Below are positions 36,531-45,281 of a stretch of 64,000 bases of DNA, one piece after another. The stretch is from an uncultured Pelagibacteraceae bacterium (lineage in GTDB: Bacteria > Pseudomonadota > Alphaproteobacteria > Pelagibacterales > Pelagibacteraceae): positions 335,333-399,332 of the forward strand of contig CACMZL010000001.1 of NCBI GenBank assembly GCA_902618205.1, given 5' to 3'. Under the pieces are notes generated by a model. That model did not search any database. It worked only from the letters and a program-made list of their open reading frames with translations, and was not told the origin of the DNA. Position 1 is the stretch's first letter. Each line of letters begins with the position of its first letter. A program made the position numbers and the translations under genes.

Positions 36531-37484
36531 TTATGATTTTGCAAATAAATTTGTTAATTCATAAACAATTGTTGCTGCAGCTAGAGAGGTTACCTCTGCA
36601 TGGTCATAAGCAGGCGCAACTTCAACTACATCTGCAGAAATCAAATTTAAGCCTGATAAACCCCTGAGGACGTTTACCATTTCTCTTGTGGTCATTCCTG
36701 CAATTTCAGGTGTTCCTGTGCCTGGTGCAAATGCTGGATCTAATACATCAATATCAATGGACAAATATAATGCATTATCACCTACTCTATTTTTTATTCT
36801 TTCAACGATTTTATCAATTCCTTCTATTTGAAATTCGTCACAATGAATAATTTTAAATCCAAAGCTTTCATCATTTTTTATATCATCTCTGCTATAAAGT
36901 GGACCTCTTATACCTACATGCATAGAGGCATCATCTAAAAATAAATTTTCCTCTCGAGCCCTTCTAAATGGAGTGCCATGCGTATATGGTGCTCCAAAGT
37001 AGGTATCCCAGGTATCTAAATGGGCATCAAAATGAACAAGTGATACGGGTCCATTATTCTTTTTATTGGCTGCTCTAAGTAAAGGCACAGCAATTGTGTG
37101 ATCTCCTCCAAGGCTTATTATTCCTCCAACTTTATTTAATAAATCGGTTGCTCCTACTTCAATTTGTTTAATGGCTTCATCAATATTAAATGGATTACAA
37201 GTAATGTCACCTGCATCTGCAACTTGTTGTACTTTGAATGGTTCTACATCATAATTAGGATGATAATTAGTCCTTAAATGTCTAGATGCTTGTCTAATAC
37301 TTTGTGGGCCAAATCTTGCACCTGGTCTATAACTAGTTCCTGAATCAAATGGAACTCCGACAATAGCAACATCACAACTTTCTACATCTCTTAGCTCAGG
37401 TAATCTTGCAAATGTAGAAGGGCCCGCATATCTTGGCACTTTTGTGCCACTAACAGGCTGAATAGGTTTTTTAGACTTTGTCAT
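36531..37484 (-). CDS. speB: Agmatinase/ureohydrolase family enzyme
   Basis: This 317-residue binuclear-manganese ureohydrolase splits urea from a guanidino compound. Metal motifs are GGDHTIAVP, VHFDAHLDTWD and SIDIDVLDPAFAPGTGTPE. Substrates in this subfamily include agmatine, guanidinobutyrate and related compounds, so SpeB is a family name rather than a proven specificity. Its ATG overlaps by ATGA with the stop of a 44-codon membrane ORF (37481-37615). The following gene encodes an aldehyde dehydrogenase that could handle the next product. Confidence 0.85.
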   Translation of the reverse strand: MTKSKKPIQPVSGTKVPRYAGPSTFARLPELRDVESCDVAIVGVPFDSGTSYRPGARFGPQSIRQASRHLRTNYHPNYDVEPFKVQQVADAGDITCNPFNIDEAIKQIEVGATDLLNKVGGIISLGGDHTIAVPLLRAANKKNNGPVSLVHFDAHLDTWDTYFGAPYTHGTPFRRAREENLFLDDASMHVGIRGPLYSRDDIKNDESFGFKIIHCDEFQIEGIDKIVERIKNRVGDNALYLSIDIDVLDPAFAPGTGTPEIAGMTTREMVNVLRGLSGLNLISADVVEVAPAYDHAEVTSLAAATIVYELTNLFAKS

Positions 37485-37615
37485 TTTAGTAATAAGAATA
37501 TTATTAGAATGATCCAGAAAAAGGGATAATAGAAATATATGTATTTTTTTGCAAACATCTTAGGCACTGACTCATGATCTCTATTAATATTTTTTTTTCT
37601 TTTTCTTTTTTTCAT
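37481..37615 (-). CDS. 44-residue membrane micro-protein translationally coupled to speB
   Basis: From the ATG at 37615 the frame encodes a strongly basic head (MKKRKRKKNINRDHESVPK) and then one hydrophobic helix (YIYFYYPFFWIILIIFLLLK) and stops with a TGA that overlaps the speB ATG (ATGA, 37481-37484). The positive head predicts an N-in orientation. An AGGA sequence lies about 8 bases before the ATG. The perfect four-base coupling and the membrane design argue that it is a real gene. No function is known; it could be a leader of speB, a membrane tether or an independent micro-protein. Confidence 0.6.
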   Translation of the reverse strand: MKKRKRKKNINRDHESVPKMFAKKYIYFYYPFFWIILIIFLLLK

Positions 37616-37668
37616 TAAATAAATCCTATCACATTCATATTATATCTAATATCATCAAAATTATTAAA

Positions 37669-38400
37669 ATGAGATACATTATATTAATATTTCTATTATT
37701 TTTTAATTTTTCTTATGTAAATGCAGATGCAATATATAATTTGATTAAAATTCCTAATTTAGAAGTTCATAAGGTTGATAATTTAAATGGTATCAAATAT
37801 TTGGTATCGAAAAGAGGTTTTGTAATAGGTGATAAAAATAATATTAAATGTAACGGCATAAATAATAATGATTTGGATCGAGAATTTAATACAATTCAAA
37901 ATAATCTGAGGGATTATAACCCAAATTTCTTAAGGAAAATAAATTTGAAATTTGTGGTTCTTTGCAAAAACTTAGAAATTTCAGGCATTAATACAGGAGG
38001 TATACCAGATAATAAATTCAGGACTTTAATTTTAGACTTAACATTTAACCGAAATTATTTTGAAAGAATGATCCATCATGAAATATTTCATATGATTGAT
38101 AACAGTTTCCCTGAGCTTTTTAAAAAAAATAAGTGGAGCAAACTTAATAATAAAGATTTTTCTTACGCATCATGTTCTACATGCACTGATTTATTAGGTT
38201 TAGATTTAGAAATTACGAAAGGCTTTTTAACAGAATATTCAATGAGCACAGCTGAAGAAGATATGGCTGAAATTTATTCATTATTAAAAACAAACTTTAA
38301 AGAAATAGATTTATTAATTAAAAAAGATAATATTTTAACTAAGAAGAAAAATTTCTTAATTAATGGTCTTAAAGAAATAGATGAAAAGTTTATTTTTTGA
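37669..38400 (+). CDS. Secreted HEXXH-containing protein, putative metallopeptidase
   Basis: The 243-residue protein has a signal peptide (MRYIILIFLLFFNFSYVNAD). A metalloprotease-type motif HHEIFHMIDN (HEXXH) lies near residue 142. Downstream acidic residues in STAEEDMAEIYSLL may supply a third ligand, as in gluzincins. Two cysteine residues in SCSTC could bind metal or form a disulphide. It directly abuts the cyclophilin gene. No family is recognised with certainty; the putative protease role rests on the motif alone. Confidence 0.65.
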   Translation: MRYIILIFLLFFNFSYVNADAIYNLIKIPNLEVHKVDNLNGIKYLVSKRGFVIGDKNNIKCNGINNNDLDREFNTIQNNLRDYNPNFLRKINLKFVVLCKNLEISGINTGGIPDNKFRTLILDLTFNRNYFERMIHHEIFHMIDNSFPELFKKNKWSKLNNKDFSYASCSTCTDLLGLDLEITKGFLTEYSMSTAEEDMAEIYSLLKTNFKEIDLLIKKDNILTKKKNFLINGLKEIDEKFIF

Positions 38401-39048
38401 ATGATAAAAAAAATTAAACCATCGCTATCTGAAAAAATATTATTTATTTTTCTGATTCTGCTTATTATTTTAACTTTAGGTTCATTTTATATATTAAATA
38501 ATAAATGTCTTTTTGTAAAAAAAATTGATTTAAATAATATTGATTTTAAAGATAAGCAGAATATTGCAATTATGGAAGTTGAATGCGGTAACGTTCTAAT
38601 AGAATTAGATCCTAAAATTGCACCTAAAGCTGTAAATCGATTTAAGAAGTTAATAAATAGAGGTTCTTATAATGGTTCAACTTTTTATCGAGTAATAGAA
38701 AATACTTTAATACAAGCTGGAGATATTGAATATGGAAATGTATCTAATCTAAATTATTCTAAAGTAGGAACTGGTAAGTCTGGTTTAGGAACAATTAAAT
38801 CTGAGCTTAGTGGTAATTTTTTATTTAATGCTGGCTCTGTGGCTTTTGCTAGGAAAGATCAATTCGACACAGAAGATAGTGAATTTTTTATTACTTTAAT
38901 AGATATACCAATATATCAAGGTGAATATACTCCAATTGGAAGAGTAATCGCAGGGATGGACTCTTTAAAAAAAGTTAAAGCGGGAAATAAATCAACTTAT
39001 GTATTAAAACCTGATTATATTAAAAATATGAAGTTATTAGTTAACTAG
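38401..39048 (+). CDS. Membrane-anchored cyclophilin-type peptidyl-prolyl isomerase
   Basis: The 215-residue protein has an N-terminal helix (about residues 13-31, ILFIFLILLIILTLGSFYIL) and then a cyclophilin domain in the periplasm. The domain shows IAPKAVNRFKKLINRGSYNGSTFYRVI, the AGSVAFARKDQFDTEDSEFFITL core and GRVIAGMDSL. It follows the preceding gene with no gap. Its last 12 bases overlap the end of fadN on the other strand. It assists protein folding outside the cytoplasmic membrane. Confidence 0.88.
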   Translation: MIKKIKPSLSEKILFIFLILLIILTLGSFYILNNKCLFVKKIDLNNIDFKDKQNIAIMEVECGNVLIELDPKIAPKAVNRFKKLINRGSYNGSTFYRVIENTLIQAGDIEYGNVSNLNYSKVGTGKSGLGTIKSELSGNFLFNAGSVAFARKDQFDTEDSEFFITLIDIPIYQGEYTPIGRVIAGMDSLKKVKAGNKSTYVLKPDYIKNMKLLVN

Positions 39049-41259
39049 AGGTTTTCCAGTAGATAATGTGTGTTTAATTCTATCTTGAGTTTTACTTGTC
39101 TCAATTAATTTCATGAAAGCATCTAACTCTAATTTAAACAACTCATCTTCTGTAAGAGTTTTATCTATAGTTGTATCACCACCACTTAAAACATTTGCTA
39201 GCTCTGTTCCGACCATCATTCCATGATCTAATATAATTTTATCATTATACAGTTTTTCTAACATACCAACCATTTTATCTTTTAAAGATTTACCAGATAA
39301 ATTAAATGTGCATTCTTTTGGAGGAGTAAATTCTTTATTTTGATCCAAAATTTTTCTTGCTTCATTTAATAGACTATTTCTGCTCATAATTTTTTTATTT
39401 TCAGGGATTAAATACTTTAGAGGTTCGGCTTCTACTGGAGATGTTGCAGTTTTTGCATAACCAATGATGTCAAAAACTTTTAAAGGTGCAAAATCTGGGT
39501 CATTTTTTGCCTCATCTGTTTGAGACCATCTCCATAACATTTCTTTACATCCTCCTCCGGCTGGAACTAAACCAACCAATGTTTCAACTAATCCAACAAC
39601 AATATTTGTATGGGAAGCAACAAAGTTACTTTGAACTAAAACTTCAAAACCGCCTCCAAGTGTAAGACCTGATGGTGCTGAAACAACTGGAAATTTTGAG
39701 TATTTTAAGTGTTTGCATGTTTCTTGAAAATAACCGACAAATTTTTCTATTGATTTATAGTCACCTTTATCTGCAAAATTCATAGTATATGTTAAATTAA
39801 CACCAGCAGAAAACTGCATACTTTCATTAATAATTATCAATGGTTTATCTGTAGCGTTTTTTAGAGAGTCCATTGAGTCATAATCCAAAGCGTTTGCTTT
39901 AGTTGTAAATTCGACAATGTTAAATTCAGGAAATCTGTAAATTTCAGCAGAATTATTTTTATCAAGTTTAAGGGCTCTTGGTTTAATTTTTCCTAAAGTT
40001 TCAATTTCAGTATATTGTTGTCTCTCACCATAAAAATTTTCGTCTTTGGATTTTGATAAATTTTCTAAAAATTTATTTCCCTCAAAATTATCAATTTTTT
40101 GAAAAAAATTATTTACTCCAATTTCTTTTAACATTTCAAAAGGCCCTCTAGACCAATTGAAGCCAAGTCTCATTGCTTCATCGATGTCGTTAAACTTATC
40201 AGTAATACCTGGAACTAATGAAGAAGAATATGTTATTATTTTAGAAATTACTGACCAGGCATAATCTCCATATTTATCTCCGCGATTAATTAATTTTTTT
40301 AAATCAACTCTTTCAGATTTAATATCTATTTTTTTTGAGGGTGAATATTCCCCAGTTTCAAGATTGATGGCTTCTAAAATTTTCTTGCCACCCTCCTTAT
40401 TCATTCTATAAAATCCACCTTTTCCTTTTCTACCAGTATATCCGGTCTCTATTAATTTTTTCACAAGTGGCATTTCTCTTGCTACAGGTTGAAATGGATC
40501 GCTTTCAGGTAACTCTTTAATAAAACTTTTCAATACATCTGCCATTAAATCTATACCAATTAGGTCATACAATCCAAATACTCCAGTTTTAGGTATACCC
40601 ATTGGTCTGCCAAAGACAGCGTCAGCCTCTTCTACACTGAGTTTCATATTAAATGCTTCGGTCATTGCAATTTGCATTGCATAAACTCCAATTCTATTAC
40701 CTAAAAATCCCGGAGTGTCATTACAGATAATTGCACCTTTACCTAAGTCTATTTCACAAAAGTCTTTTAAAAGTTTAACTTTATCTAAATCACTTTCATT
40801 ACTTTTTACTATTTCAAGTAAATCCATGTATCTAACAGGATTAAAGAAGTGAGTTATGCAGAAATCCTTTTTGTCTTGATCAGATAATTTTTCTGATAGA
40901 ACACTTATTGGAATAGATGAAGTATTAGATGAAACAACAGATTCTTTTTTTCTATGTTTAAAAATTTTTTCGTAAATATTATGTTTGATATCTATTCTTT
41001 CTACAACAGCTTCTACAATCCAATCTGCATTCGAAACTACATCAAAGTTTTCTTCAATGTTTCCTACATGTATATTATCTAATTTTGATTTATCTATTAA
41101 CAAAGGAGGTCTAGATTTTCCTATTCTCTCTTTAGCCTTTTGACTAATTTCTGTAGTTAAATCCAACAAAGTGACAGGAACATTTGCATTACACAAATGT
41201 GCAGCTATACCGCTACCCATTGTTCCAGAACCAATTACAACTACATTATTTATTTTCAT
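39037..41259 (-). CDS. 3-hydroxyacyl-CoA dehydrogenase/enoyl-CoA hydratase fusion (FadN-like order)
   Basis: The 740-residue beta-oxidation enzyme has a Rossmann domain at the N-terminus (VVIGSGTMGSGIAAHLCNANVPV), 3-hydroxyacyl-CoA dehydrogenase C-terminal domains (GNRIGVYAMQIAMTEAFN and RLGFNWSRGPFEML) and a crotonase domain at the end (SAPSGLTLGGGFEVLVQ, LVGLVPAGGG). The order dehydrogenase then hydratase is that of Bacillus FadN, the opposite of FadB/FadJ. It lies 57 bases after the ATPase gene of the Dpp-type importer and may share its transcript. A thiolase lies at 53230, but no acyl-CoA ligase or dehydrogenase is in the window. Confidence 0.86.
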   Translation of the reverse strand: MKINNVVVIGSGTMGSGIAAHLCNANVPVTLLDLTTEISQKAKERIGKSRPPLLIDKSKLDNIHVGNIEENFDVVSNADWIVEAVVERIDIKHNIYEKIFKHRKKESVVSSNTSSIPISVLSEKLSDQDKKDFCITHFFNPVRYMDLLEIVKSNESDLDKVKLLKDFCEIDLGKGAIICNDTPGFLGNRIGVYAMQIAMTEAFNMKLSVEEADAVFGRPMGIPKTGVFGLYDLIGIDLMADVLKSFIKELPESDPFQPVAREMPLVKKLIETGYTGRKGKGGFYRMNKEGGKKILEAINLETGEYSPSKKIDIKSERVDLKKLINRGDKYGDYAWSVISKIITYSSSLVPGITDKFNDIDEAMRLGFNWSRGPFEMLKEIGVNNFFQKIDNFEGNKFLENLSKSKDENFYGERQQYTEIETLGKIKPRALKLDKNNSAEIYRFPEFNIVEFTTKANALDYDSMDSLKNATDKPLIIINESMQFSAGVNLTYTMNFADKGDYKSIEKFVGYFQETCKHLKYSKFPVVSAPSGLTLGGGFEVLVQSNFVASHTNIVVGLVETLVGLVPAGGGCKEMLWRWSQTDEAKNDPDFAPLKVFDIIGYAKTATSPVEAEPLKYLIPENKKIMSRNSLLNEARKILDQNKEFTPPKECTFNLSGKSLKDKMVGMLEKLYNDKIILDHGMMVGTELANVLSGGDTTIDKTLTEDELFKLELDAFMKLIETSKTQDRIKHTLSTGKPLVN

Positions 41260-41316
41260 AAAGAAGATTTCTTATATTAAATTGAGACTGAGTAGGAAAT
41301 AAAATAAATGTCATAA

Positions 41317-43344
41317 CTACTGCTGTAAACTTGCTAATTCCTCAATATTAATATGACATCTAATAGCGTTACCATTTTCACCTATTTGCCATGGTGGAAC
41401 CTCTGAATTACAAATATCACCTATTTTCCTAGGGCATCTTCCTTGAAAAGAACAGCCTTTTTCAGGGGGTTTTTCCTCTACTATATCCTCAGCTACTAAT
41501 TTTGGTTTTATATCTGGATCTGGTTCCAAAACAGCACCTAATAATACTTCAGTGTAAGGATGTGATGGAAATTTGTAGACATTTTGAGAAGGACCAATTT
41601 CACATAACCTTCCTTGATATAAAACTGCAACTCTATCACTAATTGCTCTAACAACAGCCAGATCATGAGAAACAAATACGTAGGTTGTTCCTAGATCTTC
41701 TTTTAGTTGTTGTAATAAGTTTAAAACAGCTGCTTGAACGGAAACATCTAAAGCTGATGTAACCTCATCACACAAAATTATATCTGGCTTAGCAGCAAAT
41801 GCTCTTGCAACTGCAACTCTTTGTTTCTCACCACCTGATAGTTGTCTAGGATATCTTGACATATAAAATTCTCCCAACCTTACTTTTTTTAGTAGATCGA
41901 TAATATTTTTTTTTAATTCTTCTCCTGATAAATTAAAATATAACTTTAAAGGTTGAGAAAGTATTTGCTCAACTGTGTGGTTGGGATTTAATGACTCATC
42001 AGGATTTTGAAATATAAGTTGTATTGCTCGCAGATCATTTGGATTTCTCATTTTTAAATCAGAAGATAAAATACGATCATTTTCAAATTTAATTTGACCA
42101 TCTTTTGTTTTGAGTAAGCCAGCAATTGATTTTAAGATGGTAGATTTACCACTTCCAGATTCACCAACCAGGGCAATAGTCTCTCCTTTTTTTATATCTA
42201 TATTTATATCTTTAACTGTTGGGTTTTGATCAGAAATTTTATTTAATAATTGATCAAAAAATTTCTGCTTTGCGTAACTAATTGAAACATCCTTTAAATT
42301 TAAAACTTCATTTGCTTCACTATTATTTGATTTTTTTGTTATTGAAGTTTGTAAATTATTATTTTTGTTTATTAATTCTTTATAATTAAAACATCTGACA
42401 TTGGTATCTAATTCTTTAATATGTTCCAGATCTGGCGAATTTTTTTTACAATTATCAGTTGCTAAGTTACATCTATCATAAAAACTACAACCTTCATTTA
42501 TGCTTCCAGGCTGAGGTTGGCTACCTGGCATAGAAGCTGGAAGTCCAGCTAGTGAAAGCTTAGGTATCGATTTTAACAGTCCATAAGTATAAGGATGAAT
42601 AGGTTCCTTTAATATTTTTCTTGCTGGTCCTTCTAAAACAATTTCTCCCGCATACATTACAACTATTCTATCACTAACTTGTGCTATGGCTCCAAGGTCA
42701 TGACTAACATAGATCATAGATGTTCCAGTATCTTTTGCTATAAATCTTAATAGTTCTAATACATGCGCTTGTGTTGTAACATCTAATCCAGTAGTTGGTT
42801 CATCTAATAAAAGTAAATCTGGTTTGCCAGCCAATGCCATTGCAACAGCCACTCTTTGTTGCTGTCCTCCAGAAAGCTCATGAGGATAACGAAAAGCCAT
42901 AGTTTCTGGTGAAGGAAGTCTAACTTTATTTAGTAACTCTGAAATTTTTTTATCTCTCTCTGTTTTGTTTAGTTCTGTATGTAATTTTAATGCTTCATCA
43001 ATTTGGTATCCAATTTTTAAATTCGGTGTTAATGCTTGTCCTGCATTTTGAGGTATCATGGCTATTTTTCTACCTCTAATTTTTTCTAGCTGTCTACTGC
43101 TCATCTTCAATAAATCCTCAGATTTAAAGAGGCATTCACCCTTAAGAGGAAATAAGCCTTGTTTTATATAGCCCATCATAGCAAGTGCTAATGTGCTTTT
43201 TCCAGAACCCGACTCCCCTACGATCCCTACGGTCTCTCCTTTTTTTATATTGGTTGAAACATTTCTTAGTATTGAAATTTGTTTGCCCTTCTGACTGTTA
43301 AATCCAATTGATAAATCTTTAACACTTTCAATTATTTCATTCAT
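41317..43344 (-). CDS. Fused double ATPase of Dpp/Opp-type importer
   Basis: The 675-residue protein is two ABC ATPases in one chain, the equivalent of DppD plus DppF. Each half has Walker A (GESGSGKST), a signature (LSGGQQQRV in the first, LSGGEKQRV in the second) and Walker B (LLLLDEPTTGLD; IILCDEVTSALD). Each half ends with the oligopeptide-transporter cysteine element (CSFYDRCNLATDNC and CSFQGRCPRKIGDIC), which binds a 4Fe-4S cluster in known members. The start directly follows the DppC-like gene. The fusion resembles GsiA or YejF-type ATPases. Confidence 0.9.
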   Translation of the reverse strand: MNEIIESVKDLSIGFNSQKGKQISILRNVSTNIKKGETVGIVGESGSGKSTLALAMMGYIKQGLFPLKGECLFKSEDLLKMSSRQLEKIRGRKIAMIPQNAGQALTPNLKIGYQIDEALKLHTELNKTERDKKISELLNKVRLPSPETMAFRYPHELSGGQQQRVAVAMALAGKPDLLLLDEPTTGLDVTTQAHVLELLRFIAKDTGTSMIYVSHDLGAIAQVSDRIVVMYAGEIVLEGPARKILKEPIHPYTYGLLKSIPKLSLAGLPASMPGSQPQPGSINEGCSFYDRCNLATDNCKKNSPDLEHIKELDTNVRCFNYKELINKNNNLQTSITKKSNNSEANEVLNLKDVSISYAKQKFFDQLLNKISDQNPTVKDINIDIKKGETIALVGESGSGKSTILKSIAGLLKTKDGQIKFENDRILSSDLKMRNPNDLRAIQLIFQNPDESLNPNHTVEQILSQPLKLYFNLSGEELKKNIIDLLKKVRLGEFYMSRYPRQLSGGEKQRVAVARAFAAKPDIILCDEVTSALDVSVQAAVLNLLQQLKEDLGTTYVFVSHDLAVVRAISDRVAVLYQGRLCEIGPSQNVYKFPSHPYTEVLLGAVLEPDPDIKPKLVAEDIVEEKPPEKGCSFQGRCPRKIGDICNSEVPPWQIGENGNAIRCHINIEELASLQQ

Positions 43345-44238
43345 TTAAACAGGTGCCTTTGTTGAACGATCAATTCCTAAAGCTTTTGCAAATGCATCAG
43401 CAGTTAAATTTATTCCAATAATTAACGAACTTAATCCTACTATTGGAGCAATTACAGACCAGTATGCAAACGACATCAATCCTCTAGCATTGGATATCAT
43501 CAAACCCCAATCAGGTGTTGGAGGACTTACACCAAAACCTAAGAATGACAATGAGCTAAATCCTAATAACATCCAAGACCATCTCATTGCTCCTTCTACT
43601 AATATAGCATCTCTAACATTTGGAATAATTTCATTCCAAATAATAGACATGTTGCTATGACCTCTAGCTCTGGCTGAAACTATAAAGTCTTTAGCAATAA
43701 CATCATGAGTAGCAGCTCTAGCAACTCTTACTATTCCTTTACCATAAAAAAAACCTAGTGCAGGAATTAAAACCTCTGTTGATGTTCCTAAAAGAGAAAC
43801 AATTAATAACATTGCAAGTATCCAAGGAATAGAAAGAAACGCATCAACAACTCTCATTACAACATCGTCAATTTTACCTCCAACTAAACCACAAAAAATT
43901 CCAAGTAAACCTCCCCACAGAAGAGCTATAAGTGATCCAAAAAAAGTTACCGTAAGAGCTGTTCGTCCTCCAAGTATTGTTCTTGTAAAAACATCTCTAC
44001 CCAAACTATCTGTTCCAAACCAATGTTCAGCTGAAGGTGCAAGTAACATGGTATTTGGGCTAATTGCTTTATAATCGTATGGTGCAATGTAAGGGCTTAT
44101 TAATGCTAAGACTACATGAAATAAAACAATTGTAAGACCAATTAATCCAGAGGGCTTGGAGGCCATAGTCTTTAAAATCTCAAAAGCCTTTTCTAGCTTA
44201 TTTTTTTGTTTATCTTCTGTAATTAAATTACTCTCCAT
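43345..44238 (-). CDS. Dpp/Opp-type importer permease (DppC-like)
   Basis: The 297-residue permease has about six helices. DppC family marks are the long N-terminus with TM1 around 36-53, HWFGTDSLGRDVFTR, the SARARGHSNMSIIWNEIIPN cytoplasmic loop and GFSSLSFLGFGVSPPTPDWG near the end. It sits one base after the DppB-like gene and directly before the ATPase gene. Confidence 0.9.
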   Translation of the reverse strand: MESNLITEDKQKNKLEKAFEILKTMASKPSGLIGLTIVLFHVVLALISPYIAPYDYKAISPNTMLLAPSAEHWFGTDSLGRDVFTRTILGGRTALTVTFFGSLIALLWGGLLGIFCGLVGGKIDDVVMRVVDAFLSIPWILAMLLIVSLLGTSTEVLIPALGFFYGKGIVRVARAATHDVIAKDFIVSARARGHSNMSIIWNEIIPNVRDAILVEGAMRWSWMLLGFSSLSFLGFGVSPPTPDWGLMISNARGLMSFAYWSVIAPIVGLSSLIIGINLTADAFAKALGIDRSTKAPV

Positions 44239-44239
44239 T

Positions 44240-45196
44240 TTATTTTCTTATCTGTAAACTTTTTAATCTTGGATTAAGCATGAGTGTCATTAAATCTGCT
44301 ATTAAATTTATTCCCACATAGATTGATGCCAATATTATTGCTAATGCTTGAACAACAGGCAAATCTCTATTTGATATAGACTCAATTACCAGTCTGCCTA
44401 AACCTGGATAATTAAAAACAACTTCTGTAACAACAACACCACCTAGCAACCAAGCAATTGTTAACGCTACTACATTTATTGCTGGTAATAATGCATTTGG
44501 CAATACATGTCTAAATACCATTTTCCAATATGGAACACCTTTTAAAATTGCCATTTGAACATAATCACTAGCCATTACTTGAATTACACTTGAACGTACC
44601 ATTCTTGCCATGTGTGCGGTCATAATCATTGAAATTGCAACAACAGGTAAAATTATATTCGAGAGTAATTCATAAAAAGTTGCATCCGATGGTATAATGA
44701 CGATACCTGGTAGCCAACCAAGCCAAATTGCAACAATTAAAATAAGTAAAGTAGCACTAATAAACTCAGGAATAGTCATTGAAAAAATTGTGATAGTTGA
44801 GATCATAATATCTGGAAGCTTATCTCTCCAAAGAGCAGTTATTATTCCTAATACGATTGCTAAAGGAATTCCTATAAGTATTGAAACAGAGGCTAAAACT
44901 AAAGAGTTTTTAACTCTTGGACCTAGCACTTCATTAATTGGCATTTCACCACTTAAAGAGTAACCAAAATCACCTCGTACAACATTTGATGCCCAGTCCA
45001 AGTATCTTTCATAAGCAGGAACATCTAGACCAAGTCTTTTTATGCAAGTATCAAGAGCTGCTCCATAAGCTTCTCTCTCTAAATATGTTGTGCATGCATC
45101 CCCAGGTAAAACTTCAACACCTACAAATGTAATCAATGAAACTATAAATAAGGTGATAAGCCCTAGTCCAATTCTTTTTAAAATTAATAAAAGCAT
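44240..45196 (-). CDS. Dpp/Opp-type importer permease (DppB-like)
   Basis: The 318-residue permease carries the family marks LLILKRIGLGLITLFIVSL, the periplasmic loop with DWASNVVRGDFGYSLSG, the MVRSSVIQVMASDYVQMA loop and VVTEVVFNYPGLGRLVIES. A cysteine in the first periplasmic loop (GDACTTYLEREAYGAALDTC) has a partner 15 residues on, not common in the family. It begins 49 bases beyond the hairpin that follows the binding-protein gene. Confidence 0.9.
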   Translation of the reverse strand: MLLLILKRIGLGLITLFIVSLITFVGVEVLPGDACTTYLEREAYGAALDTCIKRLGLDVPAYERYLDWASNVVRGDFGYSLSGEMPINEVLGPRVKNSLVLASVSILIGIPLAIVLGIITALWRDKLPDIMISTITIFSMTIPEFISATLLILIVAIWLGWLPGIVIIPSDATFYELLSNIILPVVAISMIMTAHMARMVRSSVIQVMASDYVQMAILKGVPYWKMVFRHVLPNALLPAINVVALTIAWLLGGVVVTEVVFNYPGLGRLVIESISNRDLPVVQALAIILASIYVGINLIADLMTLMLNPRLKSLQIRK

Positions 45197-45243
45197 AAGA
45201 TTAAATAGAACTTTTTAACAAAAATAAATTAAATAGAAATAAA

Positions 45244-45272
45244 ATAAAGGCCGCTTATATGCGGCCTTTATC
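45244..45272 (-). terminator. Terminator hairpin between binding protein and DppB-like permease
   Basis: AAAGGCCGC (45246-45254) pairs perfectly with GCGGCCTTT (45261-45269) around a six-base loop. On the minus strand the stem ends in TTT and runs into ATTTTATTT. It lies 12 bases after the binding-protein stop. It is expected to stop most transcripts after the binding-protein gene. Confidence 0.85.
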
Positions 45273-45281
45273 TAAATACTT

